This document shows positions 34,237 through 44,900 of a stretch of 64,000 nt of DNA, piece after piece (within the stretch, counting starts at the first letter, position 1; each line of letters begins with the position of its first letter). This stretch comes from Monocercomonoides exilis (lineage: Eukaryota; Preaxostyla; Oxymonadida; Polymastigidae), in NCBI GenBank assembly GCA_001643675.2, contig LSRY02000034.1:682001-746000 (forward strand), given 5' to 3'. Below the pieces are notes generated by a model. The model did not search any database, was not told where the DNA came from, and saw only the letters and a program-made list of their open reading frames with translations. The position numbers and the translations under genes are program-made.

Positions 34237-34752
34237 TTATCCATTTGGCATCATTCTCATTGAGGGGTCTGTTTCATCTATTCTTTCTATGTCCAAAAAT
34301 TGTTTATATTTGCGCAGCGCTCTACACGTATCTCTTTCACTCTTTTGATTTCTAAGTATTGCTTCTGCTATATCTCTTGCTCCAACATATTCTCCAAATG
34401 TTAAGAAAAAGTCCCTTCTTGGTGTATTTTTCTCTCTAGTATAACGCTTATTACATCTCCTAAGTGTATTTTCCAGCCTTCCTTTCTCATCTTCGCTCCC
34501 GGTATCATGCTCTCCTGAAAGGTCCCCAGGGCCTTTGTCGAATGCACAGGCTGCAGTGGCGGGGTCCAGGTTTGCCCCCTCCAGGCTGGAAGAATCAGAA
34601 TCGTTTGTTCCCTCTAAGCTTCGTTCATCTTCTCTTTCAACACCCGTCCAATATTTCTCAGGAACGGATGGACTAGCACTATGTCGTCTTCTGGTGTTTT
34701 TCTCTCTCCTCCTTCTCACGGAGGATAGTCTCCAAGTACTGCCGCAGGGCAC
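34237..34752 (-). CDS. N-terminal part of DIRS recombinase in a different frame
   Basis: This 171-codon frame lies between RT and recombinase. Its C-terminal half (FLTFGEYVGARDIAEAILRN and then ALRKYKQFLDIERIDETD) looks like the helical core-binding domain of tyrosine recombinases. It runs into a stop (TAA) just where the recombinase frame becomes coding, overlapping it by about 30 bases. A -1 change of frame would connect them. No standard slippery heptamer is obvious there, so mutation is as likely as programmed frameshifting. The N-terminal half is Arg/Ser/Glu-rich. Confidence 0.55.
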   Translation of the reverse strand: MPCGSTWRLSSVRRRREKNTRRRHSASPSVPEKYWTGVEREDERSLEGTNDSDSSSLEGANLDPATAACAFDKGPGDLSGEHDTGSEDEKGRLENTLRRCNKRYTREKNTPRRDFFLTFGEYVGARDIAEAILRNQKSERDTCRALRKYKQFLDIERIDETDPSMRMMPNG

Positions 34753-34845
34753 CGGCGCAATCTGTTTTAAAATTGAATCTGGTATTCTCGGTGCGATTGT
34801 TTGTACTATCTCTGCGACTTTCTTCCTTCTCAGTGCATAGTCCGG

Positions 34846-36291
34846 CTATCTCTCCATCCGGCTGAGTGCATCTGCTTCCGTGTTCTTCTCTCCCGGAAGA
34901 TGTTCCATTTGTATCGTAATGTCCAGGCTGTTCAGTTTCTTCTCCAATGCCCTCAGTGCTGGAATGAGCGATGGAACTTCCCTCTTCTTCTGTATCGTCC
35001 ATCTCGTGGACATGTTGTCTGTCTTCAGCCGAATCTGATCTTCCTTCTGTTGTTGCAGCCATGCTCCCATTCTCTCCAATGTCCTCAACACTGTTCTGGA
35101 CTCCTTCTCGTTTATCGCTAACGCACTCTCCCGGGGTGTCCAACTTCCGTGGACATAATTCTTCTCCTCTTTGTTCTCCCTCGGTATTGTTAACACTGCA
35201 CACCATCCCAGCTCTAACGCGTCTTTTATTAACTCTGCTGGTCTTGCTCTCTTCCTCAGACTCCTTTGTCTGTTCTCTTGCAGGGTTTTTCTCCAATGTG
35301 TTAATTCTCCCAGAATCATTGGGTTGACTTTTACCGTTCCCTTCCAGCCCCCGCAGGCTATCGCCTGCCTCAGCACGTATTGCATGCGCTTCATCTGCAA
35401 GCTTGCTGGTGTGCGTTGCAGTCTCACAAAATTCAGCCTCCCGAGGAGTGCTGCTAAGTCTCTCGTCTTTTGTCTCCTCCTCTCCTTTACATGTGCTATC
35501 CATTTTCGCACATCCTCCTTCAGCAGAACTGTCTTTCTCTCTTGGAGCGTCACTTCTATCTTCTCTGAATTCCACAGCCATCCCAGAAACTCCCCACTCC
35601 TTGTGGGTTCTAATTTCAGCTTCTCCTCCGACAGTATCCACACCAGATTTCTCTGGAACTGGGCTATCTCCTGTGAGATCGATCTCAATGCATCCCTGTC
35701 TGGGTGCATGAGGAGAATGTCGTCCAGATACATTACTAGCTTCACTTTCCACTGTCCTCTGATGAACGAGGCTACTCGTCTCATTATCTTCGTGAATACT
35801 CTGGGTGCGTCCTTTGCTCCAAATGGCATCCCTACGTAAGCGTAACATTGACTTTGAAAGCTGAAGCACAGATAGGGACTGAATTGCTCGTCCACTTTGA
35901 AATGTTGATAAGCACTCGATATGTCCGGAGTGGTCATCCAATCATTCTCTTCCAGGAGTTCCACCACTGTTTCCTGGGAATCCATCTTGAAGTGCTTTCC
36001 CTGTTCTTCCTCGTTTAATGCCATGCAATCCAAGATCTTTTTCCTCTTTCCGTTCTTCTTTAGAAACATGAATGTTGGGTTGAACCACTTCACCTCAGAC
36101 TCTGGCGCTAGCTTCACAACTCCGTCCTTCAATTCCTCCTCCAAGAGGGATAAATAATTGTTTGTCATCTCCGTTGTTCCCCGAAATTCTTGTCTGTGTT
36201 TTCTTTTTCGAGTGAGATTGGAGCCTAGGAACTCATCCATCGTGCTCTCACACCACGGCTCACTAACTTGACTCCCACAATCTTCTTCCAC
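34846..36291 (-). CDS. DIRS-type reverse transcriptase/RNase H
   Basis: A 481-codon open frame. RT: KWFNPTFMFLKKNGKRKKIL (fingers), WMTTPDISSAYQHFKV (first catalytic Asp), YAYVGMPFGAKDAPRVF, then VMYLDDILLMHPDRD (YLDD active site) and GEFLGWLWNSEKIEVTL. RNase H: ELGWCAVL, EKESRTVL, RLKTDNMSTRW (Asp) and HLPGEKNTEADALSR (Asp). All main catalytic motifs are present, so the enzyme core could be functional. The first 25 residues look unlike the family. The natural N-terminal extension is read in the neighbouring frame (36713-36225), so a frame break near 36250-36290 separates it. Confidence 0.88.
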   Translation of the reverse strand: MEEDCGSQVSEPWCESTMDEFLGSNLTRKRKHRQEFRGTTEMTNNYLSLLEEELKDGVVKLAPESEVKWFNPTFMFLKKNGKRKKILDCMALNEEEQGKHFKMDSQETVVELLEENDWMTTPDISSAYQHFKVDEQFSPYLCFSFQSQCYAYVGMPFGAKDAPRVFTKIMRRVASFIRGQWKVKLVMYLDDILLMHPDRDALRSISQEIAQFQRNLVWILSEEKLKLEPTRSGEFLGWLWNSEKIEVTLQERKTVLLKEDVRKWIAHVKERRRQKTRDLAALLGRLNFVRLQRTPASLQMKRMQYVLRQAIACGGWKGTVKVNPMILGELTHWRKTLQENRQRSLRKRARPAELIKDALELGWCAVLTIPRENKEEKNYVHGSWTPRESALAINEKESRTVLRTLERMGAWLQQQKEDQIRLKTDNMSTRWTIQKKREVPSLIPALRALEKKLNSLDITIQMEHLPGEKNTEADALSRMER

Positions 36292-36713
36292 TCGTTCAGC
36301 CTATTCACTAGTCTCCGAAACAGTGGTTCCCTCAGTGGTCCAATTGCTACACGCCTCCTCACTTCTGGCGTCCTGATGCCATTCTGGATCTGCGTGTTCT
36401 CTTCTCCTTTGTGATTATCAACAATGGTTCTCTTTAACTCCCCCTTCTGATTGTACCCAATCGGGAATCTGATAGCAGTCTTAGAAGCTTTCGAACTCCT
36501 CTCCCGGTTCTCTTCTCGAAAAAAATCTCGCTCCTCTGTTTCATCACTCGGGGATATGCGGAGTCTTCTTCTGTGTTCTCTCTCCATGTTTCCGTCTCGT
36601 GGTCTCTCGGGATTTCTTGATCTTTCATCTTCTCTCGATCGGATGGACTCAGTGCCTCTTCGCTGTTCTCGCGGCGAAGCGCAGCTCTCTCTTCTTTCTC
36701 TGTCTCGCAGCAA
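36225..36713 (-). CDS. Upstream portion of DIRS RT polyprotein, separate frame
   Basis: A 162-codon frame rich in Arg/Glu. Its end (PLREPLFRRLVNRLNEWKKI and then VGVKLVSRGV) resembles the segment that precedes RT in DIRS polyproteins, where a 'W..i....W.l..i..G' stretch is usual. It ends at a TAG within the overlap with the RT frame. Either a frameshift mutation or translational recoding is implied. The Arg/Glu/Ser-rich N-terminal part could be a linker from Gag. Confidence 0.5.
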   Translation of the reverse strand: MLRDRERRESCASPREQRRGTESIRSREDERSRNPERPRDGNMEREHRRRLRISPSDETEERDFFREENRERSSKASKTAIRFPIGYNQKGELKRTIVDNHKGEENTQIQNGIRTPEVRRRVAIGPLREPLFRRLVNRLNEWKKIVGVKLVSRGVRARWMSS

Positions 36714-37188
36714 AGCGCGACCACCTTCCCCCTCACTTCTTCTAGGCCCATTGGCTCGATCCAGAAGCTGTGCCTATTGCAAGTCCTCCCTGTATACTCG
36801 GGGAAGCTGGGGGGAGGGGAACTGTGATCTAGGCCACTCTCCCAGCTGATGCTGGGGCATGCTGTGGTAGGACTTGTGTTGATCTCCTTCTTTCCTTGAA
36901 ATTCGTGAAGCTCCCATCGAAGCCATGCTTTTGGAGTTTCCTGTAGGCGAAGCCTTGAGCGTTCCTGCCTGTGCTGTTCCTCCTTAAGCGTCCACTCCTG
37001 GAGGGGACAAAGCCGAAGGCTGTGAGAGAAGCGGGGAATGCTCCGTACACTGGAACATCCCACTCTGGACGAAAAAGCTAGTGCTCTCCACCAACCTCCT
37101 CAGGCTCTCTGGGACGTCCTTGGACGTTCCATCTTCAAGGAAGCACTTCACATTCTCTCAGTTTGACTGGGGTTTAACTATTCGTTGA

Positions 37189-37980
37189 TTAATCCGGCTG
37201 ATACAGTCTGCAATCAGGGCATATGAGCAGAAAAGTCCCCTCAGTCGCTCCTTCTCTTCTTCATCCAAGTGCGTCTTCCTCAATTCTCTTGTTGCAAGGG
37301 CTGCAAATCGCCTTGGGAGCTTCAAACCCTGATTCCAGTGCGGGTTGAAGCAACTCGATGACCCGGGCGGCTTCTGGAGAATCCTTTCTTCCTTCAGCAG
37401 TGACCTTCGTCACCGCAAAGGCGTTCCAACTCGCATCAGTGTGTCTGGTGAAGAAGTTCTTTTCCGTTTCTGGAATAAACGTGTTTAAGATATCATCGTT
37501 TATAATAATCGATCCGACTTTACAGAATTCCATGAACTTCTTCAGCTCACCTGCCTGTCTCCTGGGCGTCAGCCATTCGTCTGTGAAAATTCACAAAAAG
37601 TCTTTTGATCTTTCCTGCTCTTCTTCCCGCTTTCCTGTTCTTCCGGAATCGCTCTCGCTGCTTTCCTCTTCGTCCCATCCCTTCATCTGATTACGTCCGC
37701 GACTGCCCCTCAATCGCTGTCTGTGTCTCTTCTTTGCGATCATCTCTGTATAACTAGTTTCTGACTCAGATTCGCTTGATCTCGACTGAGATCTTCTTCT
37801 TGGCCGTTCCCTCTTCATCTTTCTCGTTGGTATTATTCCTTCTGCTCCGGAGTGACTTAGTCCTCCTCTGTTCCTCGACACTTCATCAATCCAATTTTCA
37901 ACTCTCTTGAGCCTTCAAACAAGATCAACGGTCTTCTCTTCGCTGTCACTGTCTGCCAAACGAACGGGATTTAGCGTCAT
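37189..37980 (-). pseudogene. Gag-like frame of DIRS-like element with three in-frame TGA codons
   Basis: A single frame runs from ATG at 37980 (MTLNPVRLADSDSEEKTVDL) to a TAA at 37189. It is interrupted only by TGA codons after VDLV, after RSKDFL and after EEDALG. Between them it reads like one protein: RVENWIDEVSRNR, an Arg/Ser/Glu-rich region, then FTDEWLTPRRQAGELKKFME and CKVGSIIINDDILNTFIPET. The coding character on both sides of each TGA suggests recent nonsense changes (for example CGA to TGA) rather than separate genes. Downstream fragments at 37063-36829 in other frames may be the rest of Gag. Confidence 0.5.
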
Positions 37981-38060
37981 CTCAACTGCGAACAATGTTC
38001 TGAACTAGAAGTTAATTCGATAGCGAAGTTTGATCTTAAACCACACATATTTTATGATCA

Positions 38061-38122
38061 AGACTCATTATTGAGGAGCAAACATGCTCCTTGCGTTCAT
38101 AGATTCGCTTTATTGCGAATTT
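38061..38122. repeat. Right terminal inverted repeat of DIRS-like element
   Basis: It matches 32860-32920 in inverted orientation over about 60 bp. It also contains a small hairpin GGAGCA-aaca-TGCTCC. This is taken as the 5' end of the element. Confidence 0.75.
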
Positions 38123-38126
38123 CTGA

Positions 38127-38930
38127 GAGTTTATCCCACAAATTCAATTTTTCTGGAGTTTCAAATAAATTATTAAGTTTTCATCATTTCAAACATTGAA
38201 TAATCTCTTTTAATACTTCATCCTTTTAATTTTTTGTCCTTTTCTTAATGAAAGTTTTGGTCTTTTAATGCTTCAAAGAAAAAATTGTTTTTGTTCTGAA
38301 TATTTCTCAAAAAGAATGAGGTTTTTCTATTTCTTCTTCTTTCAAAGAAAAACACAGAAAAAGAAAATTCAAATGTGTTGAAATCTTCACAGATATAATT
38401 ATTACGGAATGAATTCAAAAGAAAATAAAAATTGAAGTGGTTTCAGATGAATCAAAAAGGGGTAAGATTGAATTATGAGATGTTTGAGTTACATGAATAC
38501 AAAAGTTGTGAATGAAAAGAAGAGGAATTAAAGGGCAACGACAACAAATGGCTGCCGGAAAAAAAGTTGAGAAAAAGAAGGAAAAAACTCTTTTTCAAGT
38601 TATTTCAAAGACATTTGAAAAACAAAATAAAAATCTCATGGAATAATTGTCAAAAAAACAAAGATTGATTTTTGGATTATGTTTTGGATAATTATCCAAA
38701 TCAGGTTTTCAGTGAAGCAACGATCCAATTGCAAATTCACTTCATGAAAAGCTCAAAAAAAAACAAGATTGAAGAGGAATTTCTGCTTCCTTTTCAATCT
38801 GGGTTTCACTCTTAATACTTGGTTGAACATTTCTTTTTTTTCAAATAGAAAATGGTTTGCTCGATTATTCGTCGGTTTTCACTTCAACTTTGATATTAGT
38901 CATTTCTCGGCTCATTCAGTTGGGAGTGTT
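38127..38930. other. AT-rich intergenic region
   Basis: No supported gene. It lies downstream of the pseudokinase receptor stop codon and contains several A or T runs. Confidence 0.4.
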
Positions 38931-41900
38931 TTAGCTGCTGATAAACATTATTTCTGAGGAGGTCAAAGATCCTGATTGCTCCTCTTTTGATTTTTCTCGA
39001 GATCCTTCTTGGTAGGTGACTGCATCAGACACTGTGAGAATCACGGCTCCAGCTGGGAATTTCTGGATGAATTCTCGTTTCAAATCACTCAGTGTTGGCC
39101 TTGCACTCTGTTTCTCACTCACCATCAATTTTATTAACTCACAAAAAGAAGAGATACCAATTGCGGCCATATCTGTCCTCTCTCCATTCACTATCTTCTG
39201 CCCAGCCACCTCTGCTTCATAATCACCAAACGGGATCTGGAGTGTCAGACACTCCCACAGCATCATCCCAATCGAGAATGAAACCGACTCTTTTGTTGCA
39301 TCCATATTTTTGTTGATCAGCAGCTCTGGTGCCTTCCACCTCAAACACTCTTTTTTGAAAAGTCCTTCATCCTCAAATACTAATGAGGGCAGAGAATCTT
39401 CATCGTCATCATCACTGGCAGAAGTTGCAACAGTCGATGATGAGACGGACGATGAATCAGAATCATCAGACAATAAGTCTGAATGCATGACAATGCAGAT
39501 GACCATATGCTCAGAGAACAGCACAATGTGCGGACTCAGATTGACCAGTGAAGATAATCCGTTTTCCATTTCGTCAAACGAGTGGAGTGCAAGATTGGCC
39601 ACCCAGAACAGGATCTGAGCAGCTGTCTGCTCCCTCTCCTGTAAAGTGCCAATTGCCATCTCCTTTGTTTTATTCCTTCCATGCAGCAGCATGAACAGCG
39701 AATCCCTCAAATCCACAATCAACTTCTCATGAGGAGACGAGCAGGCCATTGCATCCACCAGATTCGACATTGATGAGGTGGTTGGGCACAGATCCTCCCC
39801 TCTTACAAAAGTGGAATCTGAGTCAGTTGTTGAGGTGGATGAAATGGATGGAGAAGGTGTTCGCTTTCTTGTCTCTTCTTCTTCCTCCTTCTCATCCACC
39901 TTCTCCAGCGTCCACTCAGGGATCTTGTCTGAATCTCTTCCCAGAATATATTCTGTTGAGCCACTCTCAGATAGAAGATGTTCTGACGACTCTGAATGTC
40001 CCAAGCTTTTCGCATACACCCTCTTCTTAATCTTCTCCTCATTCTTCTTCTCTGCCTCTCTTTCGGCTCTCCTCCACTGCTCCTCAGGAGACATCTCCAT
40101 TGTTGTCATCTCAATCAGCTTTGGATCTTTTCTCACAGTATCATTCACAATCTCTCTCAGATCCTTCGCTTCATTCTTTGCCTTTCTCCATCTGACTGCA
40201 AGAATAACAGAAACGATAAGAACAATCAAAAACAGAACAACAAATATTACTGCAATTATAAGAGCCCATGATGATTTTCCTTCTTTTCCTCCCTCAGAAA
40301 TCCTTTCATCTCCATTCACCTTGGATTCACTTCTGTTCTTCAGAATCTGTGGAGAAGTCTCTGCCAATGGCTTACCAAACAAAATCATCACTAAAATCTC
40401 TGTTTCATCTTCGATGGTTGAAATATTTGCTGATGGGATTGTTCCAATCACTTCCGCTTCTGAAACAAAACTGTCTTCCTCAAAGGGATATGTCTCAACC
40501 AACTCCACATCTCCTGTTTTATACACAACTCTGAATGACAAATCGCAGGGCACAAAAAGAGATCCCTTGAATTTCACAACAACATTGCTGCCATTTTCAT
40601 TCACTGAAACATCTTCCAATTTGGGAATGAAAAATGGAGATGACCTTTCTCCTGCTATCCCTCTCAAATCACATCTATCATTCAAAATCCAAAGTGAAGA
40701 ATAATCCTTCACTCCATCTCCCCCTTTCAAGCTGGAAATGGTCAGTGATGCAGAATCTGAACAAATGATGTTTCGACGAAGAGAGGGATATTTTTCAATG
40801 AAAGGATTGTTGTTCAAAAACTCTCCTTTCTCAACCGTCACATCGCCTGCAGACACTGACAATCCACCTGATGAAGCATTCAATATTGTAATATATTTCA
40901 TCACCAGTGAAGAATTCGCTGAATGGACAAGCGATCCATTCCATTCACATATTTCTCCGAAATCGTTGTTTCTTTCACTTCCCCATTCTTTCGCAAGAAT
41001 TCCTTCAACTTCACACATGTGCATCGAAACATCTGCCGCATCGCGCACTTCTATAACGCTTCCTTTGCTTGACAGAGAATTACAGTCTGAACAGGAACAA
41101 TTGGAAAGAACAATTTGAACAGAAGTTGAAGAAGAAGAAAAAACAGAAGCTCCTTCTGAGTTCCTCGAACAGTTGTTGAATGAGGAACTTCCAATTGAAA
41201 TAGAACTTGAAGAAGAATCATTTATCGCAATTACGCAACCTTCAGACAATTTCACTCCATCTGCAGATACTCCATTCAATACAGCACTTCCATATTGTCC
41301 AATCTCAAATACATCTGTTGTTAATTCAATCTTTTCCAGTTTCATATTTGTGATTGAAACCTCATCTCCATTCAGAAGAAAATAAGGTTTCTTGAGCGAA
41401 AGCATTGATATTGAGCAGTTGTCAACATGAAGAATCCCTTTTGAAACGCTCAGCAAGGTTGAGTTGAGATCAAGAGGTTGATTGTTGTTTGACTCTCCAA
41501 CAGAAGAGAAGTCAACAAATAAAAGAGAAAGCTGGCCACTGAATTCATGAATGAGAGAATTGCCTGAATATGAAAATGACTGGTCAAAGTTGAATTTCAC
41601 ACTTTCAATCCGAACTTTCTCTGATGTTTTGAGAAGACTTCCATTTTTGCCAGCAATTGTTGAGTTCATATGCACCAAAGCGGATGAAGGAAATTCCAGC
41701 GAGCGGATGATCACATTCAAAGCATTGCTTTCTCCATTGATGATTGTTTCCTCCGACATCAAAAGCTGCGAATAAGATGATGGAATGATGTGTTGAACTC
41801 CTTCATTCATTGACTCACAAGGCTTACTGAACTCTCCACATTGCTTGCTATCTGCGTGATTATCCGCGATAGCTGAGACAAATATCGTCTCGCTCTGATA

Positions 41901-44900
41901 TTTCCCGACTCTCAGAAGAAGATCTTCTTCTCCCACAAATGAGTCTGTTGTGCAGCCCCATATCGCCAGCTCTTTCACATATGGTGTTCTAAAATCCAAA
42001 AGGAATTGTTCATCAACTATTTGTGTTTCAATTGAATGGCATCGAACATACACATCCCTTCCCCTCAATGCAGAGTTATCTCTGAACGTGATGTTGGATA
42101 ACACAAAATTCAGAGGCTGCTCAGCTGCTGAGATGCATTCCAGAAACAGCCACCCGCCTCTTCCTGTGCTCGAGCAGAAGCACTCAGAAATCGTGCAAAA
42201 TGAGCAGTCAAACATTCCTCCCTCATTCAACGCACAAAATATTCCACCTCCCTTTCTACACCTCGTTCCACCACACTTCTTCATCGTTGTGTTTCGAATC
42301 ACCATTTTCAATGGCTCATCAATATCCTCATCTCGGATGATCGGAATATCATCTGTTGCGTTTTGTGTAACTTCTTCGAATGAACTGCACTCAATTACAA
42401 TATCTTGTTCAGCTTCATTTTTTCCTCTCCCTGAGCTCTTTGCAACGCACAATCCACTTGCTCCTTCAAGCTCAATATTCTTCATCGTTAGATTTTTCAT
42501 ATTCAAAATAGTTGTTGAATGAACGGAAATAATATCTTGTGAAAAGCTAAGTGATTGAATTGCCACAAATTCAAACACAACTGTGCCTTCATCTGCCTCG
42601 ATCAACCCAAAGTTAATCATTTCTTCTTCTCTGCTTTCCTCATTTTTGCTGAATGAGCAGTCTTTCAGAGTCAATAGTCCTTCACTTGATCCAACATGCA
42701 TCAAATAGTTGACTCCACCTGTAAATGATGATGGAACAACAAAGTCAATTAGCTCGAAATCGGTAATTCCAGAAATCTTCATTGCTGCTTCTTCTGCTCC
42801 TTCAAGCGATGAGAGACACTCCAAAAAGCACATTTCTTCATCATCTGATTTTACTGAAATTCTACTGAGATCAACACATTTTTTAAGAATTCCTTTTCCA
42901 ATTATGTTGATATTTCTTTCATTTCCTTCAGGGAATCGATCCAATGAATAATCGATTGACAGGCATGGATAATCTGAAAGACCACAAATGCACACATCTT
43001 TTCCATCATTTCTGATAAATACCTCTGATCCAAGTGTGAACCAGAAATACACCATTGGAATAGCATTCGTTGTGTCATTCCCATCAAAGCCTCTCATGGA
43101 ATTTAATGAAATATCATCCAGATTCTCTGATACAAATGGAAGAGAGGTGTTTGTGATGCTCTTTGTCAAGTTGGATGATTCAACAAACAAGTCATTTCCA
43201 TATTTCGCAATATTTGGCTTATCTGCATCAAAAATTGGTGATGAGATAACAAACGAAGAATCATCATCAATCAACTTCAGCGCCATCCCTCCTCCAAATC
43301 CGATCTTCTCTTCATCAGCTGGTGCTGAACATCCTGTGAATGTGCATGAAATAATATCCAAATGTGTATTCCCTTTCAACTGAGCATATATTGCGCCTCC
43401 TCCGCTTTCATCAGAAAACACTGAGCATCTATCAAAATCACACTCTTCAATATTTATTTCTCCATTTGAATTTTCATCGTTGCTATTATCAATACTCACA
43501 CAGCCTCCACTTCCAGCTGCTCTTTCCATTTCTGAAAAAGTGCAGTTCGTCATGTTCAACCATTTGATGCTCATTGACTCGGTCTTTGTGCTGCTTCCAC
43601 ACAATGAGATCAATGGATTTCCATTCAAATCAATCGATGAAGCGGAAAACGTATCAATAGCCGAGGTTCCAGACTCAACAGATAAGAACAGAAATGTCAA
43701 TTCAGATGAATGATCTTGAAGGGAAAGAGAACAATGAGACAATGTCAGTTGTGAAGAAGATGATATGAAAGTTGAGTGAAGAGAAAACGAAGAAGGAAGA
43801 GAGAAGATGAGCTTTGATAATTCTGTTTCAACATTTGCTGTTATCATCGCTGAATTGATTGTTGAACTTGCATCGGAGACTGTCCAGCCACTTTGATCAC
43901 TATTTCCTCTGATTTCATGTTTTTGTTCTTCAAATGCCAATTCATCACTCATCATAATCATTCCACTCACAGTCACTTTCTTTGTTTCTGTTTGACGTTT
44001 GATGGAGTGCTTCATTGTCAAACAAGGGAATTCAACAATTCCACAATGAGAATGATCATATGCCTTTGTATTGCTCACAAAGATTTCTTCTGGGGTGGAA
44101 AAGAGATAGATACACAGAGGGATAGCCAAACTATTGTTTCCCTTGTCGTATCCTCTCACCTTGTCAAAAGAATCCAATGAGGCTGTGATACAAGAGATCT
44201 TTTGTGACTTTGTCGTTTCTTCCAGATTCGGAGAAAAAACAAAGATATCTTTTCCCCACTTAGCTGCGTTTGTTCCGAATGAAGAAGAGATCAGAAAATT
44301 GGGATTTTCGTTCAATAACCGAAGAAGGATTCCTCCCCCAAATCCATATGTTGCAGAGCAATAGCACCCGTCAAAAGATCCACCTTTCACTTTCACTTCA
44401 TTTTCACTCCCAACACATAGCATCATTGATCCTCCATCAGTAGATGTTGTGCTTCCACATCCCAAAAATGAACAAGAATCAAGATTCATGTTAACCTTGT
44501 CATTGGAAAATGACATCACAGACGCTCCGCTTGTTGTTCTCTCAATCCCATCAAAGGCACACTCTGAAAGTGCCAATGAAATCTCATTTGTTGAAGAAAG
44601 CGAAAACAGTGAATTTGTGGAAATCGTCTTTGCCCAGTTCACATGTTCCATCTGAAACATCCCATTCTGCACATTTATCAGTTCTGTCGAAAATGCTGTT
44701 TCTATTGATTGTCCGCTCCCAAAAGATATGTTCAGTCTGCTGATGCTCATTCCTCCTGCTCCACTTATCTCAAACAGCCTTGACCCACGGTTATTCGGAT
44801 GTGACGAGTCATGCACAACAACAAAGTCTCTGGCAGTCAATGTGCCTGTCGAGACCGAAAATAGAGACAGCCCAGATGCTTCAAATTCTGTGTGGATTGC

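Larger units (their letters stand above)
32181..38126 (-). mobile_element. DIRS-like retrotransposon with inverted termini and internal complementary region
   Basis: On the minus strand the order is gag-like (about 37980-37189), RT/RNase H (about 36713-34846) and tyrosine recombinase (about 34752-32966), the DIRS order. The right terminal repeat (38061-38122) is inverted at 32860-32920. A shorter left terminal motif, TTTGCTCCGAGATAAT (about 32188-32203), is inverted at 32821-32839. The joined complementary block 32821-32920, lying inside the element just before its 3' end, has the layout of the DIRS internal complementary region used to close circular intermediates. The element is markedly richer in GC than its surroundings, indicating separate origin. 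Exact ends are approximate by about 10 bp. Confidence 0.85.

Noticed and set aside
32181-38126. Ty3/gypsy-type LTR element
   Set aside because: No LTRs or DDE integrase; a tyrosine recombinase and inverted ends with an internal complementary region are present instead.
39778-40704. 308-codon plus-strand frame
   Set aside because: Antisense to the TM and kinase-linker part of the receptor; Ser/Phe-rich composition is as expected from the reverse of its codons.
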